This document shows positions 46,227 through 54,428 of a DNA stretch of 64,000 bases, in pieces. The stretch's first letter is position 1; each line of letters starts with the position of its first letter. Made by a program: the position numbers and the translations under genes. The DNA lies in the NCBI RefSeq assembly GCF_000739615.1, contig NZ_BATP01000057.1:124001-188000 (forward strand). The letters are read 5' to 3'. The DNA comes from Haloferula sp. BvORR071. GTDB lineage: Bacteria; Verrucomicrobiota; Verrucomicrobiia; Verrucomicrobiales; Akkermansiaceae. Under the pieces are notes generated by a model. It saw only the letters and a list, made by a program, of their open reading frames with translations, had not been told where the DNA came from and made no database searches.

Positions 46227-46514
46227 ATGTCACATCCGCCCCCTCTCACAACTTTTTCACCAGCGTCGCTCGTGGCCATATCGATCCAAGTTCCATCTGC
46301 AGCAGGTCCCGTATTCGGGGAGCGGTTTCAGATTACCCGCTGGCACGCGACTCCCCGGCAGAAAATCGCCGTTGGCGATACTCTGGTGACCATGGAGTCG
46401 GAGCAAGCCGTCTGGGAGATTGAAGCGGCAGACCCGGGGGAACTTGAGATTCTTGCTCCCGAGGGAAAATTCGTTTCCGCGGGCGATACGATTGCCATCT
46501 TGCACGACGCCTAG
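46227..46514 (+). CDS. Small lipoyl-domain-like protein lacking the lipoyl lysine
   Basis: 95 aa from ATG 46227 (a GTG at 46272 giving 80 aa also begins the domain). From residue 17 it aligns end to end with a lipoyl domain: AISIQVPSAAG, ITRWHATPRQKIAVGDTLVTM, ESEQAVWEIEA, EILAPEGKFVSAGDTIAIL. Where lipoyl domains carry the D-K-[AV] turn with the modified lysine, this protein has E-Q-A, with Gln at residue 60. It therefore cannot be lipoylated or biotinylated at that position. It sits 32 bp after the sucA stop and 41 bp before sucB. Function unknown; a structural or regulatory subunit of the 2-oxoglutarate dehydrogenase complex is the simplest idea. Domain fold confidence is high, role low. 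Confidence 0.75.
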   Translation: MSHPPPLTTFSPASLVAISIQVPSAAGPVFGERFQITRWHATPRQKIAVGDTLVTMESEQAVWEIEAADPGELEILAPEGKFVSAGDTIAILHDA

Positions 46515-46554
46515 TTCACTTGCCGAAGTTTCTTCCACACTGCTCCGCCCTCAA

Positions 46555-48021
46555 ATGTCTCTCGAAGTCAAAGTTCCCGCCGCCGGCGAATCCATCACCT
46601 CCGCCAACGTGGCCCGTTGGCACAAGCAAAGCGGCGATGCCGTGAAGAAGGGCGAGGTGCTCGTGACCTTGGAAACCGACAAGGTCTCCAGCGAACTCGA
46701 AGCCGCGGCCGACGGTGTGCTCAAGATCGTCGTCGCGGAAGGGGAGGAAGTGGCCATCGGCACCGTGATTGCGACCTTGGAAGGTGGCACGGCCAATGGT
46801 GCTCTCTCGTCGGCTTCCGTCGCGGCTCCGGTTCCGGCCGGTGCGCCTGCGCCTTCGGCCCCTGCCGCAGCATCTCCGCCGCCGCTCCCGGCTGCTAGTG
46901 CCCAAGTGGTGGACGTGAAGGTCCCGGCTGCCGGTGAATCGATCACCTCCGCCAACGTCGCGCGCTGGCACAAGAGTGACGGTTCCGCGGTGACCAAGGG
47001 CGATGTGCTCGTGACGCTTGAGACCGATAAGGTCTCCAGCGAGCTCGAAGCCGAAGCTTCCGGCTTGCTCAAGATCCTCGTCGCGGAAGGCTCCGAAGTT
47101 GGAATCGGCACGCTGATCGCCAAGATCGCCGTCGGCAACTCGGCCTCGTCGCCGGAGAACGTGGCCCCGGCTCCCGCCGCCCCGGCTTCTGCACCTGCTC
47201 CAGCAGCGGCCCCGGCTGCCGCTCCTGCACCTGCTGCGGAGGCTCCCAAGCCCCGCACCTTTGAATTGCCGGCCGCCCCGGCTCCTTCGGCAGCACCAGC
47301 CGCTCCCGCGGCTTCTGCCGATGGTCGCGTGACCCGCAAGAAGATGAGCATGCTGCGCCGCAAGATCGCGACGCACTTGGTCAATGCCCAGCAGACCGCG
47401 GCGATCCTCACCACCTTCAACGAAGCGGACATGACTGCAGTCATGGACCTGCGCAAGGCGGTGCAAGAGGACTTCCTCAAGAAGCACGGCGTGAAGCTCG
47501 GCTTCATGTCCTTCTTCATCAAGGCCGTGGTGCAGGCGCTCAAGGACGTGCCGCAGGTCAACGCGATGATCGAAGGTCAGGATATCGTCGAGAACCACTT
47601 CTACGACATCGGCGTGGCGATCGGCACCGAGAAGGGCCTGATCGTCCCGGTGGTGCGCGATGCCGACAAGAAGAGCTTCGCGCAGATTGAGCAGGACATC
47701 ATCGACTACGCCAAGAAGGGCAAGGAAGGGAAGATCACCATCGAGGACCTGCAAGGCGGCGTCTTCACGATCTCGAACGGCGGCACCTATGGCTCGCTGC
47801 TCAGCACCCCGATCCTTAACCCGCCGCAGAGCGGCATCCTGGGCATGCACTCTATCCAGCAGCGCCCCATGGCCGTGAACGGCCAGGTGGTGATCCGCCC
47901 GATGATGTATCTCGCCCTGAGCTACGACCACCGCCTGGTGGACGGCAAGGAGGCCGTGACCTTCCTGATCCGCATCAAGGACTGCATCGAGAACCCGACG
48001 CGGTTGATGCTGGAGATGTGA
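46555..48021 (+). CDS. sucB: Dihydrolipoyllysine succinyltransferase (2-oxoglutarate dehydrogenase E2), two lipoyl domains
   Basis: 488 aa from ATG 46555. Two lipoyl domains in tandem: residues 1-78 (lipoyl Lys43 in ETDKVSS) and about 119-195 (Lys159 in ETDKVSS), each followed by Ala/Pro-rich linkers. The catalytic domain starts near RVTRKKMSMLRRKIA (about 258). It shows TTFNEADMTAVM, FMSFFIKAVVQALK, the GVAIGTEKGL motif and the catalytic His459 in DHRLVDG. A peripheral subunit-binding domain, normally about 35 residues between lipoyl and catalytic domains, is not visible; the space holds only AP-rich linker. Single-lipoyl SucB is the norm in proteobacteria. Strong terminator follows. Confidence 0.93.
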   Translation: MSLEVKVPAAGESITSANVARWHKQSGDAVKKGEVLVTLETDKVSSELEAAADGVLKIVVAEGEEVAIGTVIATLEGGTANGALSSASVAAPVPAGAPAPSAPAAASPPPLPAASAQVVDVKVPAAGESITSANVARWHKSDGSAVTKGDVLVTLETDKVSSELEAEASGLLKILVAEGSEVGIGTLIAKIAVGNSASSPENVAPAPAAPASAPAPAAAPAAAPAPAAEAPKPRTFELPAAPAPSAAPAAPAASADGRVTRKKMSMLRRKIATHLVNAQQTAAILTTFNEADMTAVMDLRKAVQEDFLKKHGVKLGFMSFFIKAVVQALKDVPQVNAMIEGQDIVENHFYDIGVAIGTEKGLIVPVVRDADKKSFAQIEQDIIDYAKKGKEGKITIEDLQGGVFTISNGGTYGSLLSTPILNPPQSGILGMHSIQQRPMAVNGQVVIRPMMYLALSYDHRLVDGKEAVTFLIRIKDCIENPTRLMLEM

Positions 48022-48057
48022 GGAGGGCTTCCTGGCAGCTCAGTTATTCATTCTGTG

Positions 48058-48090
48058 AACGGCCCGCGGGAACAACCGCGGGCCGTTTGC
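48058..48090 (+). terminator. Rho-independent terminator of the sucA-sucB operon
   Basis: A perfect 12-bp stem, AACGGCCCGCGG (48058-48069) with CCGCGGGCCGTT (48076-48087), loop GAACAA, then TTGCTTT. Located 37 nt after the sucB stop. Strong stem, moderate U-tract. Confidence 0.8.
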
Positions 48091-48093
48091 TTT

Positions 48094-48300
48094 AGGGCCA
48101 AAGGCCCTACCTATACCAGCCTAGGCCAGAGGCCTAGGTTGCCGGCACCACAGGGACGCAGGGCTGAAAGCCCGATCTAACATGGGGGATGGGCGAATCA
48201 AAGCGTCCCCGATTTAGGTCGGGCTTTCAGCCCTCGGAACCTCGTTAGGCCTATTCCTAGGCCGTTGGCCTAGGCTACGATAGGCCGGGCCTTTGGCCCT
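48094..48300. repeat. Mirror-symmetric nested palindrome array (MITE/BIME-like)
   Basis: Elements in order A-B-C-centre-C'-B'-A'. A: AGGGCC/GGCCCT, 48094-48108. B: CCTAGGCC/GGCCTAGG, 48120-48138. C: AGGGCTGAAAGCCCGA, 48160-48175. C': its perfect 16-bp reverse complement, 48219-48234. B': CCTAGGCC/GGCCTAGG, 48256-48274. A': GGGCC/GGCCC, 48287-48299. The centre is 43 bp of unique sequence. Each unit is itself a hairpin, so both local and global folding is possible. No ORF inside. It sits between the sucB terminator and the gene starting at 48366. Confidence 0.8.
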
Positions 48301-48365
48301 GAAGAGGCATTGCTTGCGGCCATTTGCAAGATGCCGTCTACGAATGTCGTTCCATCGTCAATCCG

Positions 48366-49241
48366 ATGAAACCGCTCTTGCTGCCTTTGGTTCTCGTGTG
48401 GTCAAGCCTGGTAGCTGCTGCCGAAATCACGGAAGAGCAGGCGATGGAGAAGGTGAGGGCTCTCCCCGAGTTCATCCACTACGCGGCGGCCCACGAGTCC
48501 ACCTTCGACGACAACGAAACGATCTCCGAACGCGGCGAACTTCCAGAAGCGATCAAGCTCCCCGCATGGCGCTTGGACGTGCACACCCTGGTCCACGATC
48601 CGGTGGCTGATCATCTATCGCTCTGGAATCGCTTCATCGTGGATGCGGATGGTGAGATCCACGCGTGGGACCGGGTGGCGGATCGCATCGTGAGCCTTGC
48701 CGAGTGGCGGAAGGATTCCGGCCAAGCTGTGGCGGCAGGGGAGCAGGCATCCTGGTCGCCGGACGGGCGCATCGTCGCCGCTTGGTTCGATCATGATGGC
48801 GGCAAGCCCTTTGGCGTGACCCGCTCGATTGCCGTCCGCGATTCATCGGATCCTGATAGCACCTTGTTCTCCTTTGTCGGTACCTCGCGCTCCACCCAAG
48901 CCGCCTGGAACGCGAATTCTACGGCTTGTGTGGTTGCCAACGAAGTGAATTGGGAGAAGGCCCTCGTCTGGCTGGTCTCGAAGGACGACAAAGGCCAGTG
49001 GCGCTCGCGCGAGCTCGGGGTCATCGCGCCCCTCGAAGCAGCCTACCGGCGTTCCATCGGGGAAAAGGATCATCCAGGCTTCCGCGTGCACGTGGAGAAG
49101 ATCGAGTGGCACACCGGCTCGGAACTCCGCTTCCTAGTCTGGGCGAACGGCCACAATCCGGAGCTCGCTTCCTCGGGCAACTACCAAGTGAGCTTCGATA
49201 TCGGGAAGCCCGGTGCCGAGCCCGTGGTCGAGAAAAAGTGA
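48366..49241 (+). CDS. Hypothetical exported protein
   Basis: 291 aa from ATG 48366 (an upstream ATG at 48324 has no signal). Signal peptide MKPLLLPLVLVWSSLVAAAE. The mature part has beta-rich phrases resembling a partial beta-propeller (WSPDGRIVAAWFD, TQAAWNANSTACVVAN, ALVWLVSKDDKGQW). No metal-binding or catalytic motif is seen. It is a periplasmic or surface protein of unknown function. Its promoter region would lie just downstream of the palindrome array. Confidence 0.6.
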   Translation: MKPLLLPLVLVWSSLVAAAEITEEQAMEKVRALPEFIHYAAAHESTFDDNETISERGELPEAIKLPAWRLDVHTLVHDPVADHLSLWNRFIVDADGEIHAWDRVADRIVSLAEWRKDSGQAVAAGEQASWSPDGRIVAAWFDHDGGKPFGVTRSIAVRDSSDPDSTLFSFVGTSRSTQAAWNANSTACVVANEVNWEKALVWLVSKDDKGQWRSRELGVIAPLEAAYRRSIGEKDHPGFRVHVEKIEWHTGSELRFLVWANGHNPELASSGNYQVSFDIGKPGAEPVVEKK

Positions 49242-49729
49242 GCCGCGAACGCGGAATCGACGGCCCGGAGCGGAGAAGTGGAGCAAGTCAGAGCTTCAAG
49301 GGATGTAAAAAGTTCCGGGAGCTAGGATGGAATGTTTTTGGAAAGTCCGGAGCTCGCGGGCACACCGATCTTGCTGGGAGTAGGCTGTCGGTTTCGCGCG
49401 CCTGGAAAATATTATTGGTTCCGCCGCTCTAGCAGGTTGAGGCGACGCCGGAGCCACGATTTCAAGCACTTCCACGGGAAGCCTCGTATCTCGCTGCCGC
49501 GGTTTTCGGCCTTGCCAGCCCCCTCCGGGGTCATTAGTTAGACGCCCGGCAAGGCGCCGAGAGCCATTCTTTTAGCTGGACATTACCTTTTGGGTTTCTT
49601 AACTAATTGCCCGACAGGCAGCGTCCGCCCGCTGAAAGGCTGGTGATCGCAATTTGCCAAAAAACTTTCCGGGGAGTGCCGCAAGGCCGTCGTCGGAGGG
49701 TTGCAGCAACCGAACAACCGAATACCAAG
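49242..49729. other. 488-bp leader/intergenic region upstream of the porin-like gene, with a nested stem-loop
   Basis: No gene seen. It contains an 8-bp stem GCCTTGCC (49509-49516) with GGCAAGGC (49548-49555) that encloses CCCC-TCC-GGGG (49520-49530). The stem could be a structured 5' leader or a terminator of the preceding gene; no T-run follows. The final 120 nt before the ATG at 49730 carry no recognised riboswitch signature. Confidence 0.4.
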
Positions 49730-50536
49730 ATGCGCAAACACACCAAAATCGTCGGCGCCCTGGCCGCTGCCTCCGCCCTCGTGGCCGGCTACGCCTCGGC
49801 GGAAATTGAAGGGGAAGTTCACGTGGGCTACAGCAGCTCCTACGAATTCCGCTTCGTGGACCTCGGCAGCGACCTGATCGAAGCCGGTGCTGATATCTCC
49901 TACGACTGGTCCGACATCGGCCTGAACCTCAGCGCTGGTGCCTGGTACGGCTCCGTCAACGACTCCGGCAACGCGTTCATCGCCACTCCTTCCGGTGCGG
50001 TCCTGGGTAACCACGACTTCAACGAGCTGGACCTCTACGCAGCGGTCTCCAAGGAGCTCGGTCCGGTGACCCTTGAGCTGGGTTACATCTACTACGCCTA
50101 TCCGGACAGCCTCACCTCCTCCGACACTCAGGAGTGGTACGTGGGCGCGAGCTACCACCTCCCTTGGGATCTGGTCCTCAGCGGTACCTTCTACTACGAC
50201 TTCGATGAGAACAACGGTTGGTACCTCCAGCCGGAGCTGAGCAAGAGCTTCAAGTTCAACGATTGCCTTGCCCTTAACCTGTCCACCGGCGTTGGTTTCG
50301 CTGACGGCATGCAGAGCCAAGCCCAGGCTGGCCGCATCAACCCGTTCTCGTCCGCTGACGGTTTCCAAGGCTGGTACATCAAGGCTGAGCTTCCTTGGGA
50401 GTTCCGCGAGCACGTCACCATCGCCCCTTACCTCAAGTACGCCGATGCTGACAGCAACCTTGCTGGCGACATCAACAGCATCGAAGGTGGCCAAGACCAC
50501 CTGATCGGCGGCGTGAAGCTGACCGTTGGCTTCTAA
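49730..50536 (+). CDS. Outer-membrane beta-barrel (porin-like) protein
   Basis: 268 aa from ATG 49730. Signal MRKHTKIVGALAAASALVAGYASAE. The mature protein alternates hydrophobic and polar residues with many aromatic-Gly pairs (YSSSYEFRFVDLG, ADISYDWSDIGLNLSAGAWYGS, LELGYIYYAYP) and ends in a strand finishing GVKLTVGF with terminal Phe, as in outer-membrane barrels. It resembles TorF-type putative porins. Strong terminator follows, so it is its own transcription unit, just upstream of the guanidine/urea operon. A role in solute entry for that operon is guesswork. Confidence 0.72.
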   Translation: MRKHTKIVGALAAASALVAGYASAEIEGEVHVGYSSSYEFRFVDLGSDLIEAGADISYDWSDIGLNLSAGAWYGSVNDSGNAFIATPSGAVLGNHDFNELDLYAAVSKELGPVTLELGYIYYAYPDSLTSSDTQEWYVGASYHLPWDLVLSGTFYYDFDENNGWYLQPELSKSFKFNDCLALNLSTGVGFADGMQSQAQAGRINPFSSADGFQGWYIKAELPWEFREHVTIAPYLKYADADSNLAGDINSIEGGQDHLIGGVKLTVGF

Positions 50537-50575
50537 TCCAAGCCGGCGCAGGTTTCATACCTGATCCAAAACTTC

Positions 50576-50609
50576 GGGCGGCTGCGGAAACGCAGTCGCC
50601 CATTTTTTG
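50576..50609 (+). terminator. Rho-independent terminator of the porin-like gene
   Basis: An 11-bp stem, GGGCGGCTGCG (50576-50586) with CGCAGTCGCCC (50591-50601, one G-U pair), GAAA loop, then ATTTTTTG. A textbook intrinsic terminator 39 nt after the stop codon. Confidence 0.9.
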
Positions 50610-50616
50610 TGTACAT

Positions 50617-50706
50617 GTGTCGGTGTGTTGGTATGGCCGCTGCTTCCTCCGGTGTGAACAAACCGGAAAAGTTTCATACTGGTTTGTCCTCAATCTTGTC
50701 CGACAC
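50617..50706 (+). promoter_or_regulatory. Candidate structured 5' leader with mutually exclusive hairpins upstream of the guanidine/urea operon
   Basis: Closing helix GTGTCGG (50617-50623) with CCGACAC (50700-50706), whose 3' strand ends 4 nt before the SBP start codon. Inside it, TCCGGT (50648-50653) pairs with ACCGGA (50662-50667), while CAAACCGG (50659-50666) can instead pair with CTGGTTTG (50679-50686, one G-U). The two internal hairpins share bases and exclude each other, as in attenuators or riboswitches. No known ykkC (guanidine-I), guanidine-II or -III consensus was recognised. Could be chance. Confidence 0.4.
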
Positions 50707-50710
50707 CACT

Positions 50711-51691
50711 ATGAAATCCCCGAATCGCTTCCGTTTCCTCCTTGCTGCCGGGCTGCTCGCGCTGAGTGGTTTGACTCAGGCCGCGCCGCTCAAGATCGCC
50801 TATTCCGACTGGCCGGGTTGGATCGCGTGGGAGATCGGGATTCAGAAGGGCTGGTTCAAGGAGGCGGGCGTGGACGTGGAGTTCCAGTGGTTCGACTACG
50901 TGCCCTCGATGGATGCCTATGTGGCGGGCAAGGTGGACGCGGTCTGCATGACCAATGGCGATGCGCTGGTGACCGGCGCGACCGGAAAGCCCTCCGTGGG
51001 GATCCTGATCAACGACTTCTCGAACGGCAACGACATGGTGGTGGCTGCGCCCGGCATCAAGTCGATGAAGGAGCTGAAGGGCAAGAAGGTCGGTCTGGAG
51101 GAAGGTTTCGTGCCGCACCTGCTCTTCCTCACCGGATTGGAAAAGGCGGGCCTGAAGCCGGGCGATGTCACCATCGTCAACACCAAGACCAACGAGACCC
51201 CGCAGGTGCTTGCTTCGAAAGCGGTGGACGCGATTTCCGCCTGGCAGCCGAACTCGGGTGAGGCGCTGAAGGCGACGCCCGGCTCGAAGCCGATCTTCAC
51301 CTCCAAGGATGCGCCTGGGATCATCTACGACCTGCTCTATGTCTCGCCGGAGAGTCTGGAGAAGAACAAGGAGGACTGGGGCAAAGTGGTGAAGGTCTGG
51401 TACAAGATCGCGGACTACATGCACGACGAGGAGAACACGGATGATGTTCTCAAGATCCTCTCCGCCCGCGTGAAGGTGAAGCCGGAGGAGTATGAGCCCT
51501 TCTTGAAGGGGACCTACATCCTCACCCGCGATGAAGCGCTCAAGCGCTGGGAGAAGAAGGACGGCCTCGGCAGTGTCTATGGCTCTACGAAGGTGGTGGA
51601 TGACTTCAATCTCAAGTTCAAGGTCTACGCGAAGACCCAGGATCCGGCCAAGTATCTGGATCCCTCCTTCACCAAGGCGCTGAAGAAGTAA
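50711..51691 (+). CDS. ABC transporter substrate-binding protein (nitrate/taurine/guanidine-urea type)
   Basis: 326 aa from ATG 50711. Signal MKSPNRFRFLLAAGLLALSGLTQAAP. The mature part is of the NMT1/SsuA/TauA type: LKIAYSDWPGWIAWEIG, QKGWFKEAGVDVEFQWFDY, DAVCMTNGDALV, VNTKTNETPQVLASKAVDAIS. It delivers a small N-containing solute to the permease at 51733. Homologues are found next to urea-carboxylase genes as presumed guanidine or urea importers; the ligand is not proven from sequence. First gene of the operon. Confidence 0.88.
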   Translation: MKSPNRFRFLLAAGLLALSGLTQAAPLKIAYSDWPGWIAWEIGIQKGWFKEAGVDVEFQWFDYVPSMDAYVAGKVDAVCMTNGDALVTGATGKPSVGILINDFSNGNDMVVAAPGIKSMKELKGKKVGLEEGFVPHLLFLTGLEKAGLKPGDVTIVNTKTNETPQVLASKAVDAISAWQPNSGEALKATPGSKPIFTSKDAPGIIYDLLYVSPESLEKNKEDWGKVVKVWYKIADYMHDEENTDDVLKILSARVKVKPEEYEPFLKGTYILTRDEALKRWEKKDGLGSVYGSTKVVDDFNLKFKVYAKTQDPAKYLDPSFTKALKK

Positions 51692-51732
51692 TCAGGCGGA
51701 ACAGCAGCGAAACGCGAAGCAAAGGAAACCGC

Positions 51733-53139
51733 ATGGCGCGCCCGGGTATTTTCAAAGACTGGTTCGTGATCCGCAAGGATCTGCCACAGGCGCGCCGGGC
51801 CACGCTGACAGTGGTGTCCTTCGTGTTGCCGCTGCTGCTGTGGTGCGTGGTGTCCTACGTGCCCTGGGTCTGGCATCCGGACGTGAAGATCGAACTCTCC
51901 GCGGAACGCGAGGGGGTGACCACTGTCTTCACGGCCGGCGATCGCGTCAGCAAGGCCTACTTCCCCGAGTTCCAGAAGGAAGTGCGGGACGAAAATGCCG
52001 CGGTAATCGCAGCCCGGGAGGCGGGCAATCCGGAGACCGGGGCGCGGCGCATGAACCAGAAGTTGCTGCGCCAACTCGCGCCGCTGGCGATGGCGCAAGG
52101 CTGGATCGGCCAAGAGGACGGGCAGAACGACGCTGCTCTCTATCCTGTGTGGCGCGATCTGGCTACCGGTGCGAAGACAGCGGTGAAGCCGCACTTGAGC
52201 GAGGAGAATCTCGCAATAGTCCGGCAGAACTGGGAGCGGCTCGGGGCGCTTTCGCCGGAGTTTGTCTTCAAGCAATTGCCCGAGGATCCACTGCTGAAAT
52301 TGATCCCGCAGGGGGCACCGTCGAACCCCGTGTATCTCCCTGCGCCGCATGAGGTGATCGAGGCCGGCTTGCGCGACTTCACTGCGCAAGCAAGCACGGG
52401 AGAGCAGACGATGGGTGATCGCTACGTGGCCTCGCTGAAGATCATCCTGTGGGGCTTCTTCTGGGCCTGCCTGATCGGCATTCCCCTCGGGATTCTTTGC
52501 GGCGTCTTCGACTTCTTCTCGAAGCTCTGTGAGCCCTTCGTCGATTTCTTCCGCTACATGCCGGCGCCCACCTTCAGCACTTTGCTGGTGGCGGTGCTGC
52601 TGGCGGGCGATGCGCCGAAGGTGGCGCTGGTCTTCGTGGGCACGGTCTTCCAGATGGTGCTAGTGGTTTCCAAGACCACCCGCCTGCTGGATCCGGCATT
52701 GTTGGAAGCGGCGCAGACCCTTGGCGCGAAGCCGAAGCAAATGATCACTCAGGTGGTGATCCCGGGGATCATGCCCAATCTCTACAATGATCTGCGCATC
52801 CTATTAGGCTGGGCTTGGACTTGGCTGGTGATCGCAGAGCTGATCGGGGTGAAGAGCGGGCTCACGGAGTTTATCGAGACCCAGGGCCGCTTCCGGAATT
52901 TCGAGCGGGTGTTCCCGGTGATCATCCTGATCGGGGTCACCGGCTTCGTCACGGACCAGTTCCTGTCCTGGCTGCATGGCCTGATGTTCCCGTGGGCGGG
53001 GCGCTCTGGAGCGCTCTCTCGGGGTATCGCGCGGGTATTCACCTGGCCCTTCCGTGCCATCGCAGCCTCGCGTGGCAAGGCGCTCGCCGAGCATGCCGAG
53101 CGGATGGCCGCTGTCCGCAACCAAACGCAAACGCCATGA
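51733..53139 (+). CDS. ABC transporter permease with large N-terminal periplasmic insertion
   Basis: 468 aa, versus about 260-300 for ordinary SsuC/TauC permeases. Residues about 25-45 (LTVVSFVLPLLLWCVVSYV) are a first membrane helix. Residues about 48-225 form a hydrophilic extracytoplasmic region with no known fold (EREGVTTVFTAGDRVSKAY, LATGAKTAVKPHLSEEN). Then the standard permease core: IILWGFFWACLIGIPLGILCG (first core helix), EAA loop DPALLEAAQTLGAKPKQMITQVVIPGIMP (shortened), final helices to about 430. The stop overlaps the ATPase start as ATGA. Confidence 0.88.
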   Translation: MARPGIFKDWFVIRKDLPQARRATLTVVSFVLPLLLWCVVSYVPWVWHPDVKIELSAEREGVTTVFTAGDRVSKAYFPEFQKEVRDENAAVIAAREAGNPETGARRMNQKLLRQLAPLAMAQGWIGQEDGQNDAALYPVWRDLATGAKTAVKPHLSEENLAIVRQNWERLGALSPEFVFKQLPEDPLLKLIPQGAPSNPVYLPAPHEVIEAGLRDFTAQASTGEQTMGDRYVASLKIILWGFFWACLIGIPLGILCGVFDFFSKLCEPFVDFFRYMPAPTFSTLLVAVLLAGDAPKVALVFVGTVFQMVLVVSKTTRLLDPALLEAAQTLGAKPKQMITQVVIPGIMPNLYNDLRILLGWAWTWLVIAELIGVKSGLTEFIETQGRFRNFERVFPVIILIGVTGFVTDQFLSWLHGLMFPWAGRSGALSRGIARVFTWPFRAIAASRGKALAEHAERMAAVRNQTQTP

Positions 53140-54032
53140 GCACCGTGCTAGAGCTTCCCAGTTACAAGGACCAGACTCCTGACGTGGCGGCACGCTTTGC
53201 TCGCTTGCAGGAGCGGCCGGTGGCATTGGAGGTCAAGGGGCTCACCAAGCGCTTCGAGACGCCGCGTGGCATCGTGACCGCGCTCGATGATGTGTCCTTC
53301 TCAGTCCACAAGCGCGAGCTGATGTGCGTGATCGGGCCTTCCGGTTGCGGGAAGTCGACGCTGGTAAGAATCCTTGCTGGTCTGGAGACGCCGAGTTCCG
53401 GCGAGGTGATGGTCTATGGCGAGCCGGTCTCGGGCCCGGGCCCGGATCGCGGGATGGTCTTCCAAGGCTACACGCTCTTCCCCTGGATGTCGGTGAAGCA
53501 GAACGTGATGTTCGGTCCGCGCATGGCCGGGAAGTCCGACTATATCGCGGAGAAGGAAGCGCGCGAGTGGATCGATCTGGTGGGCCTCTCGAAGTTCGAG
53601 AATGCCTACCCGCACCAGCTCTCCGGTGGCATGAAGCAGCGCGTGGCGATTGCGCGGGCGCTGGCCAATCAACCACGGGTGCTCTTCATGGATGAACCCT
53701 TCGGCGCTCTGGATGCCCAGACCCGCTGCAAGATGCAGTCTTATCTGCTGGAGATCTGGAAGAACGTGGACATCACCATTGTCTTCATCACCCACGATTT
53801 GGATGAATCGATCTTCCTCTCCGACCGGATCCTTGTGCTGGATGCGAATCCGGGGCGGGTGAGGGAAGTGGTGGAGGTGCCGGTGCCGCGGCCGCGCTCG
53901 GAGTCGCAGATCTTCGATCCGACCTTCGTGGCCACGCGCAAGCACATCGACCACATGATGCACCCGCCGGGTCAGGAGCAAAAGGAGACGCCGGTGATGA
54001 GGCTGGCGGTTTCTGATCCGGATGTGGTTTAA
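53136..54032 (+). CDS. ABC transporter ATPase (nitrate/sulfonate/taurine type)
   Basis: 298 aa from ATG 53136, overlapping the permease by 4 nt. Walker A GPSGCGKST near residue 69, Q-loop QGYTLFPW, signature LSGGMKQRVAIARAL near 162, Walker B RVLFMDEPFGALD, switch FITHDLDES. TauB/SsuB/NrtD-type. The C-terminal 40 residues (HMMHPPGQEQKETPVMRL) are an extension of no known function. Supplies energy to the presumed guanidine/urea importer. Confidence 0.92.
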   Translation: MSTVLELPSYKDQTPDVAARFARLQERPVALEVKGLTKRFETPRGIVTALDDVSFSVHKRELMCVIGPSGCGKSTLVRILAGLETPSSGEVMVYGEPVSGPGPDRGMVFQGYTLFPWMSVKQNVMFGPRMAGKSDYIAEKEAREWIDLVGLSKFENAYPHQLSGGMKQRVAIARALANQPRVLFMDEPFGALDAQTRCKMQSYLLEIWKNVDITIVFITHDLDESIFLSDRILVLDANPGRVREVVEVPVPRPRSESQIFDPTFVATRKHIDHMMHPPGQEQKETPVMRLAVSDPDVV

Positions 54033-54038
54033 GCGGCT

Positions 54039-54428
54039 ATGATCGAAGGTGGATGTCTTTGCGGGGCGACCCGCTATGCGATTGATGCGGAGCCGCGCTT
54101 CACGTCTTACTGCCATTGCGTGGATTGCCGGAAAGCGAGCGGCGCACCGGTGCTGCCTTGGACCTTCTTTCCCGGTGGTAGCCTGCGCTGGACTACGGGT
54201 GAGCCAAAGCTCCTGCGTCATGCTGGACGCGAGCGCACCTTCTGTCCGGAGTGTGGCACACCGCTGAGCTTTTTCGATCCCGGCATCCCGGAGGAATACG
54301 AAGTCACCAGCTGCAGTCTCGACGACCCGAACCTGATGCCGCCACAAGACCATACGTGGACCGAGGACCAGCTCCCCTGGTTCGAAGTGGCCGATTCCCT
54401 GCCGCGCCACCGCCAGTGGACCGAATAG
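54039..54428 (+). CDS. GFA/CENP-V family zinc-binding protein
   Basis: 129 aa. The family's zinc ligands are visible: CLCG at 6-9, CHCVDC at 25-30 and CPECGTPLSFF near 69-79. Named after glutathione-dependent formaldehyde-activating enzymes, although most members have unknown activity. Located 6 bp after the ATPase stop, thus in the operon. Why a GFA protein sits in a guanidine/urea locus is unclear; it may be an accessory carried along. Confidence 0.82.
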   Translation: MIEGGCLCGATRYAIDAEPRFTSYCHCVDCRKASGAPVLPWTFFPGGSLRWTTGEPKLLRHAGRERTFCPECGTPLSFFDPGIPEEYEVTSCSLDDPNLMPPQDHTWTEDQLPWFEVADSLPRHRQWTE

